From contig JAIBBU010000010.1 of assembly GCA_019694515.1 (NCBI GenBank), positions 1-35,495 of the forward strand: 35,495 nt of DNA. Direction: 5' to 3'. Position 1 is the first letter of the stretch. Each line of letters opens with the position of its first letter. The notes under the pieces were generated by a model, which made no database searches, was not told the DNA's origin, and saw only the letters and a list, made by a program, of their open reading frames with translations. The DNA is from Oligoflexia bacterium (GTDB taxonomy: Bacteria; Bdellovibrionota_C; UBA2361; JBGSMV01). A program made the position numbers and the translations under genes. This document shows positions 1-7,241 of this stretch, in pieces.

Positions 1-366
1 CACCTCCACTCGACGCGCTGCCTCCGGCAGCTTGCTCGTGGCAAGCCGTGCGACAAGCGCGTCGAGTGCCCTGAGCAAAGGAGCGATAGTGACTGCGTCG
101 AATGGCTTCCTTGTAAGCTCGATTAGTCGTTACTTTTACTTAAACGCACAAGCGCTTCGCTATCGCCGCCAATCAAGGCTTCTTTTTTAGCTCGCGACCA
201 TCTCTTAATTTGCCGCTCTCGACGCAGGGCTTGCTCCCTTGAGTGGAATGACTCGTGATAAACCCTTGAGCGAACCGGAACCGGACATTACAACCGGTAC
301 GGGTCACGGGGGAACTTCAGACCTCCTCACAAAAAAATTCTAACGCCTGACGCAAAGCGCCATGCG
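1..366. other. Left edge: no intact gene
   Basis: No intact gene is visible here. On the minus strand a reading frame is open from 129 to the window edge and reads roughly LIELTRKPFDAVTIAPLLRA, which looks protein-like but has no start codon, so it may be the tail of a gene broken next to the IS remnant. From about 310 the plus strand becomes the end of an IS3-type orfA and the frameshift region leading into orfB. The upstream half of orfA, with its helix-turn-helix and leucine zipper, is absent. Confidence 0.3.
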
Positions 367-411
367 GTGCGACACCTTCAGGAGTCGCACCGCATGAGCG
401 AACGTCAGGCG
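331..411 (+). promoter_or_regulatory. Programmed -1 frameshift signal of IS3 orfA/orfB
   Basis: Seven A residues at 331-337 lie in the frame ACA AAA AAA TTC TAA (orfA stop at 341-343). Slipping back one base enters the orfB frame, which reads KKILTPDAKR and continues into orfB. Six bases after the A run a strong stem-loop begins: 344-352 pairs with 403-411 (9 bp), then 361-373 pairs with 384-396 (13 bp perfect), with a 10-base loop. A slippery A run, short spacer and stimulatory hairpin is the usual arrangement for OrfAB fusion in the IS3 family. Frame, stop and pairing were read directly; function is inferred. Confidence 0.65.
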
Positions 412-1197
412 TGTGCAGTAGTGGGATGCCCTCGCGCCACGGTGCAGTATCAGCCGCGTCCTGAGCGGCGCAATGAAGAGCTCCTGAAGGCTTTGCTTGA
501 GCTTGCGGCACAAAAGCCGCGGCTTGGCTGTGGAGCTTTGTACAAACGGCTTCGACGAAAGGGGTGGAAGGTGAACTACAAGCGAGTAGAAAGGCTCTAC
601 AAACAGCATGATTTGGCACTTCGGCGCAAAGTGCGACGGAAGCTTCCGGCGCGTGAGCGGAAGCCATTGCCGAAGCCGGCACGACCGAACGAGCTGTGGG
701 GCATGGACTTCATTCACGACACGTTCATCGACGGGAGGAAATTCCGATGCCTCGTTATCGAGGATATCTTTTCCCGCTCGCCGTTGATGATAGAGGTAAA
801 CCGTTCAATCAGTGGTGCGCAGGTCGTCGCCGCGCTGAATCAACTCGCGCTGACACGTGGGCTGCCAGCGTTTATCACCGTCGACAACGGCCCCGAATTC
901 ATCTGCAAACGGCTCGCGGCATGGGCCGCAGCTCATCATGTTGAGCTGCGATTCATCGAGCCAGGGAAGCCGATGCAGCACGGATTCGTTGAATCGTTCA
1001 ACGGACGATTCAGGGATGAGTGCCTTAATGCGCACGCATTTCTGAATCTTACTCATGCTCGGTGGCTGATCGAATTGTTCAGGAAGGACAACATCGAGGA
1101 GCGCCCCCACAGCAGCCTCGGGGATATGACTCCACTGGAATTCGAGAGAGAGTTTTATAAAAATAATGGGGAAAACTTACTCAGGACTGGTACATAA
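367..1197 (+). CDS. IS3-family transposase OrfB (DDE integrase domain)
   Basis: Catalytic half of an IS3-type transposase that would act on IS ends as the frameshifted OrfAB fusion. A helix-turn-helix-like N terminus (about 1-90, with SERQACAVVGCPRATVQY) is followed by an rve integrase core. The DDE residues appear to be D114 (WGMDFIHD), D173 (VDNGPEF) and E209 (FVESFNGRFRDECLN), with the expected 35 residues between the second D and the E. The GTG start at 367 lies inside the frameshift hairpin. Homologous coding continues upstream in the same frame to about 334, so translation probably depends on slippage from orfA. With orfA missing, this copy is probably not autonomous. No internal stop or frameshift is seen. 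Confidence 0.9.
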   Translation: MRHLQESHRMSERQACAVVGCPRATVQYQPRPERRNEELLKALLELAAQKPRLGCGALYKRLRRKGWKVNYKRVERLYKQHDLALRRKVRRKLPARERKPLPKPARPNELWGMDFIHDTFIDGRKFRCLVIEDIFSRSPLMIEVNRSISGAQVVAALNQLALTRGLPAFITVDNGPEFICKRLAAWAAAHHVELRFIEPGKPMQHGFVESFNGRFRDECLNAHAFLNLTHARWLIELFRKDNIEERPHSSLGDMTPLEFEREFYKNNGENLLRTGT

Positions 1198-1412
1198 ATT
1201 GGGGGGACGTCAAGAGCTGCTTCCTTGTCTTCTGAAGCGTGGCAAATGAATGCTTTTGGAGATCTTATAGAATCGTTCATATTATCTAACTAGTCCAATA
1301 TACAATCTAAAATTGGAGATTGCTGTATTTTAACACATATTGCTAAAGGTAATTCTAATAAATCCGCATTAAAACAAAGTCATTTCTGTAAATTTATGCT
1401 ATTTCATTATAT

Positions 1413-2189
1413 ATGAATTTAGAAACAAGAAGCAAAATACAGCAACTTTTAGCAAATTGGCCAAATGGGACAGTTTTCACCAGCACCGCCCTAAAGAAGC
1501 AGGGCTATAGCGACTTCCTACTTTATCACTATCGAAAGTCCGGCTGGCTCACAGGCATGGGTAGAGGCGCGTTTGCTAAGGCAGGAGACGTGGTTGATTG
1601 GCGAGGCGGCCTATTTGCCCTCCAAGAGCAATTGAAACTTCCTGTTCATCTTGGTGGAAAGAGCGCCCTTACTTATCACGGGGCGGCGCACTTTCTAAAA
1701 CTAGGAAGTGAGACTACTACGTTTTTTGCTTCACCCGGAACCCGACTTCCGAGTTGGTTCACTAACTACGATTGGAAGGTCAAAGTGACGCTCACCACTA
1801 CAAATTTGTTTCCAAGTGATGTCGGACTTGCTGCTGAAACTGTAGGTAATTTTTCCATAAGAATATCCTCAAGAGAGCGTGCAATGTTCGAGACACTCTA
1901 TTTGGCACCAAAAAGTCAAAGCCTTTCAGAGGCGCGGCTTCTCATGGCAGGACTCACGAATCTCCGTCCAGGTCTTCTTCAACAACTTCTCGAAAGCTGT
2001 TCTTCCGTCAAGGTAAAGCGCCTTTTCATGCTTTTTGCGGATGAGTTGAAACTCTCATGGGTAAAAAAATTGGAACCCGAGAAGGTTGATTTTGGAACAG
2101 GCGACAGAACGATCGTCAAAGGCGGAAAGCTACATCCCAAATATCGCCTTACGTTACCTGCCGACTTATTTGATGAGAGTGCTCGATGA
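1413..2189 (+). CDS. abiEi: AbiEi-type antitoxin / autorepressor of a type IV TA pair
   Basis: A 258-residue protein matching the AbiEi_3 pattern. Residues 1-60 form a winged-helix DNA-binding part (with FLLYHYRKSGWLTGMGRGAF), and the rest is the antitoxin domain (GKSALTYHGAAHFL). In characterised AbiE systems the antitoxin represses its own promoter and neutralises the nucleotidyltransferase toxin without a stable complex. It overlaps the toxin gene by 4 bases (ATGA at 2186-2189), so the two are translationally coupled. The upstream 215 bases are very AT-rich and contain two interleaved inverted repeats (1294-1299/1312-1317 and 1303-1308/1317-1322) that could be operator sequence. No good ribosome binding site precedes the ATG, so the start is likely but not certain. 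Base composition is AT-richer than the genes to the right, suggesting transfer. Confidence 0.82.
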   Translation: MNLETRSKIQQLLANWPNGTVFTSTALKKQGYSDFLLYHYRKSGWLTGMGRGAFAKAGDVVDWRGGLFALQEQLKLPVHLGGKSALTYHGAAHFLKLGSETTTFFASPGTRLPSWFTNYDWKVKVTLTTTNLFPSDVGLAAETVGNFSIRISSRERAMFETLYLAPKSQSLSEARLLMAGLTNLRPGLLQQLLESCSSVKVKRLFMLFADELKLSWVKKLEPEKVDFGTGDRTIVKGGKLHPKYRLTLPADLFDESAR

Positions 2190-3103
2190 CCAAGGAACGG
2201 TACTCAGGTCAGGTTGCCCTCCTTCTACAAGTCCTTCCAATAGTAAGTGAGCAGGAAGTTTTCGCACTTAAGGGCGGGACTGCTATCAATTTATTCGTCA
2301 GAGACATGCCCCGTCTCTCTGTTGATATCGATTTAGCATATCTTCCGATAGAGGGACGTGATGAATCACTCAAAGGCATCAGCAAGGTCCTAAACACAAT
2401 CGGCGAGCGTGTCAAAGACGCGATAGCAGGAAGTCGTGTTCAGAAGGTTGCAGGGCCAACCAGGGGAACTGTTGTCGGCCTAATCGTAACGCTTGGAGAA
2501 TCGGTCATAAAGATAGAGGCGAACTTTGTTCTGAGAGGTTCCGTGTTCGCATGTGAAACGAGGGAGCTTTGCGATTCTGCCCAAGCTGAGTTTTCGGCGT
2601 ATGCAGAGGTGAAAACCTTATCCATTGCGGATCTCTTCGGAGGAAAGCTGTGCGCCGTTCTTGATCGTCAACATCCGAGAGATCTTTTTGATGCGAAACT
2701 TTTGTTAGAAAACGAAGGCATCACAAATGAAATTCGTCAAGCATTTGTGATTTATCTTGCAAGCCACTCTAGGCCCATGCATGAGCTGCTTGATCCAAAG
2801 TTTCTTGATATGCGTTCTGTTTTCGAGAGCGAATTTGTAGGCATGAGCCGAATTCCAGTTGCATACGAGGATTTAGATGCTGCACGGACATCAATCGTCC
2901 AAAAACTACATGCCGATCTTACAAGCAGCGAACGGCAATTCCTTCTGTCAGTTAAAGAGGGTAAACCTCAATGGAACTTGATCGGTATCGCCGGTATTGA
3001 AAAGCTACCGGGCCTACTATGGAAGCTTCATAATATTGCTCGTATGGAGAAATCGAAGCACCAACAGCAACTAGAAAAGCTGAGAAAGTGCCTTTCTCTT
3101 TAG
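2186..3103 (+). CDS. abiEii: AbiEii/AbiGii-family nucleotidyltransferase toxin
   Basis: A 305-residue DUF1814-type nucleotidyltransferase. The NTase core is clear: GGT at 30-32, the metal-binding pair D47 and D49 (SVDIDLAY), an E111 strand (IKIEANF), and a third conserved block around K154 to D169 (FGGKLCAVLDRQHPRDLFD). AbiEii proteins are growth-arresting toxins; related enzymes such as MenT add nucleotides to tRNA acceptor ends, and AbiE loci give abortive phage infection. All expected active-site motifs are present, so the toxin is probably functional. It follows abiEi with a 4-base overlap, and no other defence gene is visible nearby. Its phage range and exact substrate cannot be read from sequence. 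Confidence 0.85.
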   Translation: MTKERYSGQVALLLQVLPIVSEQEVFALKGGTAINLFVRDMPRLSVDIDLAYLPIEGRDESLKGISKVLNTIGERVKDAIAGSRVQKVAGPTRGTVVGLIVTLGESVIKIEANFVLRGSVFACETRELCDSAQAEFSAYAEVKTLSIADLFGGKLCAVLDRQHPRDLFDAKLLLENEGITNEIRQAFVIYLASHSRPMHELLDPKFLDMRSVFESEFVGMSRIPVAYEDLDAARTSIVQKLHADLTSSERQFLLSVKEGKPQWNLIGIAGIEKLPGLLWKLHNIARMEKSKHQQQLEKLRKCLSL

Positions 3104-3358
3104 CCGACCTAGCTGCGATTTCGCTCCAATAGTTGGCAATCATTGCAATGTAGTTTCCGCAAGTTTCTGGACCCAGCAAGTTTCAGTGAAACAAGATGAC
3201 ATACACCGATACTTTAACAATAGCCGCCGACAGGAATCATTTTTTGTGAGCAGCCTTCTTCGCTGTCTTATCCGAGATTTTCAATTGGCCTCGCTCATGG
3301 CAAGCCACTTTCGTTTCAGGCGCAGTGAACAAGTCGAATGCTCTGAGAGCGAGCGTAA

Positions 3359-4465
3359 CTAGGCTCTGATAGCGCCTGTCGAAAGCTCCGGAAGGCTTAT
3401 TTGAAATACGCATCCCTCGCCGGGGAGGTCGCGCGCGCTTAGGCTGCCGCCGCATAGTTCTACGGCTCTGCTGGCGATGGTAAGTCCGAGTCCTAGGCCG
3501 GGTTTATCGGCTCCTTTCTGGGTGTAGGGTTTGAATAGATCCTCAATCTGGCCTTGGGGCAATCCGCCGCATTGGTCCATAACCTCGATCAAGACTCGGC
3601 CGCCTTGGGCGGAGCTCCGAATCCGCACGGTGCCGCTGGGCTTGGTAAATTTGATCGCGTTTTGAACGATATTCGAAAGAGCAGAGATGATCAGGTGCGG
3701 GTCGGCTAAAACTTCCAGTTCCGGGGAAATTTCCAGCTCCAAGTGGATCGACTTTTCCCTGGCGGCGTACTGCGCTGTAATTTCAGTTGCGCTGATTAGG
3801 TGCAGTATGCGGCATCTCTGCAGATCAACCGTGGGATCGCTGTGTAATCGCACCTCGGACATGGAGCGATCGATGATCTCGCGCATTCTTTCAAGAGCAT
3901 CTTCCAAAATCTGATTGGTATTACCGCTGGCGCCTACCCGTCCGGATTTGATCATACGGTGCGCCATGACCGCGACGTTGAGCGAGTTTCGCAGCTCGTG
4001 CACCAGAAACCCAAGACGTTTAATCTCTTCTATGCTGACATTCTCCCGCTCTAGGCGGTTGAACTCGGTTACGGCTTCGGCGATCGCGATGTCCAGGCAA
4101 AAGTTTAGTCGATTGAATTCCCGAATATAGACCGGCTCGCCGCCGTTCTCTCCGACATATTCGGTCACAGCTTGGCACAGTGCGCCGTAGCCGTGCACCA
4201 CCTGCGATATGGTATAGCCGAGCCGCAATGACTCCTTGCCGCGGCGGATGGCCGAAGGACGGTGGATGCTTACGGATTGGGAAGCGCTCGGATCGTGCGC
4301 GCCTTCTTCATCGGCGCGCAAGACTTCAATCAGTTCATCATAGAAAACGGGGAGGCCTTTCTCCATTTCGCTGCTTGACGCTCGTGCGTCGGCGAGTAGC
4401 GCAAGTTTTCTTGCGCACAGGGCTAAGATCCCATCCCGTTCTTGCGCGAGGAACTCGTGCAACAT
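3359..4465 (-). CDS. Sensor histidine kinase with RsbRD-like N-terminal domain
   Basis: A 368-residue cytosolic kinase without membrane segments. Residues 1-140 are helical and resemble the RsbRD/globin-like sensor module (LRLGYTISQVVHGYGALCQAVTEY). The phospho-acceptor box is HELRNSLN with H156, followed by an ATPase domain: N box around N269 (NIVQNAIKFTK), G1 box around D297 (DQCGGLP) and G2 box GLGLGL at 323-328. It should autophosphorylate and pass phosphate to a response regulator, but none is encoded nearby, so it is an orphan. A weak Shine-Dalgarno (AAAGG) lies about 10 bases upstream of the ATG. Its tail faces the AbiE pair across 255 bases that contain no recognisable gene. The input signal is unknown. 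Confidence 0.85.
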   Translation of the reverse strand: MLHEFLAQERDGILALCARKLALLADARASSSEMEKGLPVFYDELIEVLRADEEGAHDPSASQSVSIHRPSAIRRGKESLRLGYTISQVVHGYGALCQAVTEYVGENGGEPVYIREFNRLNFCLDIAIAEAVTEFNRLERENVSIEEIKRLGFLVHELRNSLNVAVMAHRMIKSGRVGASGNTNQILEDALERMREIIDRSMSEVRLHSDPTVDLQRCRILHLISATEITAQYAAREKSIHLELEISPELEVLADPHLIISALSNIVQNAIKFTKPSGTVRIRSSAQGGRVLIEVMDQCGGLPQGQIEDLFKPYTQKGADKPGLGLGLTIASRAVELCGGSLSARDLPGEGCVFQISLPELSTGAIRA

Positions 4466-4642
4466 TTAATCGGCCTTTAAAAGGAGGGGGCGTAAGTATA
4501 CCACCGCAGGAGCCGAATAGCCCGGTATTCAACCTGAGCTTCAGAGTCTAATCCGGGTCAAACCCTATACAGCGAAGATGGGGGCCCAGCGCCCTGTTTA
4601 TTATCACCCTACAGGACGAATCCGAGCGGAATAGTCATTCCT

Positions 4643-4665
4643 AAAGAAAGGAAGCTCCGCTCCTT
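4643..4665 (-). terminator. Possible intrinsic terminator of PTNTP paralog 1
   Basis: Read on the minus strand about 40 bases after the stop codon at 4703: an AAGGAGC/GCTTCCTT stem with one bulged base and a GGA loop, followed by TCTTT. The stem is short and the U tract is weak, so this is a tentative call. Confidence 0.4.
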
Positions 4666-4702
4666 AACACTTCCATGGGCGAAACGGGGCGAGAGTTTAT
4701 CC

Positions 4703-6196
4703 TCAGCAGGTCGAATCTGCACCTGGATCTCCCGGCGGATTAGGTGGACGGTTAGCCCCAGTGCAAAAGCCGGTGGCGCTGCAGATACCACAGCAGTCAA
4801 AGGTTCCTATACAGGCGCATCCGTTAGGACTGTTGCTGCCCTGATTATCAGCGGGGAAGCAAAAGGGAGTGTTGGTCGGAGTGGCTGTCGGTGTAGCAGT
4901 TGGAGCCACAGGTGTATTCGTCGGGGTGCTAGTCGGAGTATTTGTCAACGGCACCGGGGAATTTGTTGGTGTATTGGTCGGAGTATTGGTTGGCGGCACC
5001 GGAGAATTAGTGGGCGTATTCGTCGGAGTGTTGGTCGGCGGTACCGGGGTGTTCGTCGGCGTATCGGTTGGAGTATTTGTAGGCGCGATCGGTGTATTAG
5101 TCGGAGTGTCCGTGGGGGTATTCGTCGGAGTATCCGTGGCTGTAGGAGTTGCCTCGGAAGTGGGAGTGGCATTTGCCACACAGCCCTGGAACTGATCAAA
5201 GCTGCCATCGCGACATGGAACATACTGCAGCCCTCTCGTGCCGGATGTGTCGGGGCCGTATTCCTTGATAACTCCGATCAGCAGCGGAGCGCGGGGTTGG
5301 ATTGGAGGGCAACCACCCGGAACTGGGCAGGTCAGAGCTGAGGCAGCCTGAAGTGATCCGTAACGGGTCCCTAAATTGTCTACCCGGAAATTATTGTCGA
5401 CACTTTCAAGCATCGCTTCGGTCCAGCAGATAAACTGGAGCGAGCTCGAGAAGGGCACTTCACTGGAGCTCCAAAAATCGACGAAGACAGAGGAGATTGG
5501 GTTTTGCATTCCCAGAGCAGCGCCAAGATCCAGCAATACCAGCTTACTTCCGGCTGTGCCCTCGGTGTCGGTTTCGGTCGCGCGAAAATCTGAGGTCACG
5601 AGGGGCGCCAAAGGAGTGAAATCCTGGTTCGGACCATTCACGAAGCTGAAGCCTTCGGAACTTCCGAGGACTTCGCCCTTGCTGCGCACGGAGCGAATGG
5701 CGACGGCGTCGTCTTGATCGACCCGCCGGCCGTTGGTGATGCGGTAACTGCCGGAAAGAAGATTATAGGAAATCGGACGATTACGTCCGTTGACCGGATA
5801 TCCGACTACAAACCCTTGGTTGCAAGGGGGATGCTGTGCGGCTACATCGATGATGCGGGTTTCATGCGGAGTAAGATCGATCGTGCGATCCAGCTTAGCG
5901 CAGAAATCGGTAACGTGCGGTACTCCCGGGCAGACGTAGTTATAGTGAAAAGTTACATCGGTGAAGCCGTAGTTCGTGATGCGGAGCTGCGTGGCGGTTT
6001 GTGTGCGGATGTCAAAGATCGGAAAGACAAGCAGTGTTCCGAGTGTCCTACCGAAGTCGAGCGCAGGCGCAGCTGTCGCGATCGAATCCGGAGCGGGCGA
6101 TGGCGTGGCAGTCGGAGTTGAAGCTGGGGTGGCACTAGCTAGCGCGTTCCAGAGACACAAACACAGCAGAAACGTGACCCGGATACTACGTCGCAT
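4703..6196 (-). CDS. Secreted protein with PTNTP-repeat tail and Cys-rich C terminus (paralog 1)
   Basis: A 497-residue protein starting at the ATG at 6194-6196. That start is chosen because it gives a signal peptide ([22 protein letters not shown]) aligning with the paralog at 7242-9155 and has AGGATGG upstream; the frame is open further upstream. Residues about 35-340 are a domain shared at high identity with the paralog ([42 protein letters not shown]) with several conserved cysteines. About 100 residues of [16 protein letters not shown] repeats follow, likely an extended and possibly glycosylated linker. The last 50 residues are Cys-rich ([16 protein letters not shown]). I do not recognise the family; an exported or surface role is inferred from the signal peptide and linker. 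Confidence 0.75.
   Translation of the reverse strand: MRRSIRVTFLLCLCLWNALASATPASTPTATPSPAPDSIATAAPALDFGRTLGTLLVFPIFDIRTQTATQLRITNYGFTDVTFHYNYVCPGVPHVTDFCAKLDRTIDLTPHETRIIDVAAQHPPCNQGFVVGYPVNGRNRPISYNLLSGSYRITNGRRVDQDDAVAIRSVRSKGEVLGSSEGFSFVNGPNQDFTPLAPLVTSDFRATETDTEGTAGSKLVLLDLGAALGMQNPISSVFVDFWSSSEVPFSSSLQFICWTEAMLESVDNNFRVDNLGTRYGSLQAASALTCPVPGGCPPIQPRAPLLIGVIKEYGPDTSGTRGLQYVPCRDGSFDQFQGCVANATPTSEATPTATDTPTNTPTDTPTNTPIAPTNTPTDTPTNTPVPPTNTPTNTPTNSPVPPTNTPTNTPTNSPVPLTNTPTSTPTNTPVAPTATPTATPTNTPFCFPADNQGSNSPNGCACIGTFDCCGICSATGFCTGANRPPNPPGDPGADSTC
4866..5165 (-). repeat. Coding tandem repeat (PTNTP units) in paralog 1
   Basis: Degenerate short repeats encoding Thr-Pro-Asn-Thr-Pro and VPPTNTP units. 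On the plus strand they read as GTATTYGTCGG-type units. The open reading frames on the opposite strand here are artefacts of this low-complexity sequence. Confidence 0.85.
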
Positions 6197-6224
6197 AAAT
6201 ACCATCCTAATATTGAGTGGCCTG

Positions 6225-6283
6225 TTTATATAGTAAGGGCGCTTAAAGTCAACCAAATTTCGGGCATTTTGGAGAGTCCTAAA
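6225..6283 (-). promoter_or_regulatory. Promoter and conserved upstream block of PTNTP paralog 1
   Basis: On the minus strand a -35 TTGACT (6247-6252) and a -10 TATAAA (6225-6230) are separated by 16 bases, giving an expected leader of roughly 20 bases before the ATG at 6196. The sequence covering and preceding the -35 (6247-6283) matches the region upstream of the paralog (9205-9241) at most positions, including TTTGGAGAG and ATTTC blocks. That suggests a shared operator or UP-type element. The hexamers were read directly; shared regulation is inferred. Confidence 0.6.
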
Positions 6284-6383
6284 ATCGATCGAGCGGCGAC
6301 CGGCGAGATCAGCCCTGTTCCAAATCATGGCGGGCCATCTCAATCTCTCCTACAAGCAGCGGTAATCTTATTTAGGGAGTGCC

Positions 6384-6734
6384 ATGGTCAATATAAGACT
6401 GGATCTGATCGCATCAGTAGTTTGTGTCAGTATTTCGCTTAGTGGCTGCTTGGCGTTGGCCGCGGGGGCGGGGGCTGAGACTGCATACGTCGGCACTCAG
6501 GAAGATCGCACCGCAGGAGAGGTTATTGATGATCAGCGCATCACCGCCGCGGTAAAGACCAGACTGCTTGCCGACCCCGATGTGCCGGGTATGGATGTGA
6601 ATGTGGATACTTTCAAACGTGTGGTAACGCTGCGCGGAGTTTTGAAGAATTCTGGACAGGTCGATAAGGCGATGGAGTTAGCGCGTTCGGTGTCCGGTGT
6701 TAGAGATGTTCGCTCTGATCTTTTTGTTCGATAG
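6384..6734 (+). CDS. BON-domain lipoprotein
   Basis: A 116-residue envelope protein. The N terminus has a lipoprotein signal with lipobox LSGC, so C22 is the probable lipidated residue. Residues about 48-116 form a BON domain (DQRITAAVKTRLLADPDVPGMDV, split by VVTLRGVL and SGVRDVRSDLFV), a phospholipid-binding fold found in osmotic-stress and outer-membrane proteins such as OsmY. Only one BON copy is present where OsmY has two. A good ribosome binding site (AGGGAG) precedes the ATG. It is divergent from PTNTP paralog 1 and is followed by an intergenic repeat cluster. A general envelope-stability role is inferred from the family. Confidence 0.85.
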   Translation: MVNIRLDLIASVVCVSISLSGCLALAAGAGAETAYVGTQEDRTAGEVIDDQRITAAVKTRLLADPDVPGMDVNVDTFKRVVTLRGVLKNSGQVDKAMELARSVSGVRDVRSDLFVR

Positions 6735-6758
6735 ACATGATGCGAGGGGCAAGTTTCG

Positions 6759-6800
6759 CTCGCAATTGTGGAGGTTACCTATTTCGAGGACAACAATTCA
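6759..6800 (-). repeat. Short repeat unit, inverted copy
   Basis: Read on the minus strand it gives TGTCCTCGAAATAGGTAACC, a variant of the TGTCCTCGAATTGCGTAACT unit seen at 7102, 24055, 24393 and 33139. It directly precedes the inverted-repeat-bounded element at 6801. Confidence 0.55.
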
Positions 6801-6985
6801 GTCATTGCGAGCGAAGCGAACGCCTGCCACGCCGTAGCATTAGCGGAGGCGGGCAAACCCTAACGCTGAGGCACTTTTTGCTTTACCCAATTTTAATTGG
6901 GAACGGGCTACTTTACCCTATATCTCGGAGTGTGCGCGCTGCCCCGGCAAAATGGTAGGGATTGCTTCGCTCCGCTCGCAATGAC
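6801..6985. repeat. Intergenic inverted-repeat element, type A/D (copy A)
   Basis: A 185-base element bounded by GTCATTGCGAGCGAAGCGAA (6801-6820) and its near-perfect inverse at 6966-6985. The interior shares the order GCTTTACCCA, TTGG, GGGA and GGCAAAATG with the element at 24195-24346, so these are two copies of one non-coding family. An internal CCGCC/GGCGG imperfect palindrome lies around 6821-6856. It encodes no protein. It sits between the tails of the BON gene and PTNTP paralog 2. Confidence 0.75.
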
Positions 6986-7049
6986 AGGAGCTTGTATTGA
7001 CAGCGGGCGCGTTCAGGCATGGGCAGAGACAGGCGTTCGCTCCGCTCAC

Positions 7050-7137
7050 AATGACAGATCAAAGCGCCCTTGCAGTGACTTCATCAACAGGGCAGCAATT
7101 CTGTCCTTGACTTGCGTAACTCGTACAGCAATGACAG
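7050..7137 (+). repeat. 88-bp intergenic repeat module (copy 1)
   Basis: It begins AATGACAGATCAAAGCGCCC and ends CGTACAGCAATGACAG. It has the same 88-base length as the copies at 24003-24090 and 24341-24428, with few differences. The second half holds the TGTCCTCGAATTGCGTAACT-type unit. It is preceded at 7035-7049 by another half-terminus (TTCGCTCCGCTCACA). A weaker partial unit follows to about 7196. Confidence 0.75.
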
Positions 7138-7241
7138 AACCGAGCGCACGGAGAGGAATTTTTTATCCTCTAAGTATGCAACATCTACTGCAATGACGGG
7201 CCCAATCGTTTCTAGGCCGTCTCATCCATTGTTACTGGCAC

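Larger units (their letters stand above)
311..1211 (+). mobile_element. IS3-family insertion sequence remnant, left end lost
   Basis: An almost complete orfB is preceded only by the last few codons of an orfA-like frame (reading LLTKKF then TAA at 341-343). No orfA with a helix-turn-helix fits in the 300 bases upstream, so the copy is truncated on its left. The right end probably lies just after the orfB stop, around the G-rich stretch at 1199-1206; no matching left inverted repeat was found, so the boundaries are approximate. It abuts an AT-rich defence pair, consistent with an accessory insertion region. Confidence 0.7.

Noticed and set aside
3237..3455. 72-residue minus-strand frame with Lys-rich end (KTAKKAAHKK)
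   Set aside because: Its first part overlaps the 3' end of the sensor kinase in another frame and there is no start signal; composition alone does not support a gene.
4866..5200. Long plus-strand reading frame made of [18 protein letters not shown] repeats
   Set aside because: It is the reverse complement of the PTNTP repeat of the minus-strand gene; hydrophobic low complexity, no start context. The same applies at 7288-8210.
6737..7200. CRISPR array suspected from regularly recurring 20-30 base repeats
   Set aside because: Repeats are in both orientations, spacers are themselves repeated, spacing is irregular, and no cas genes are present.
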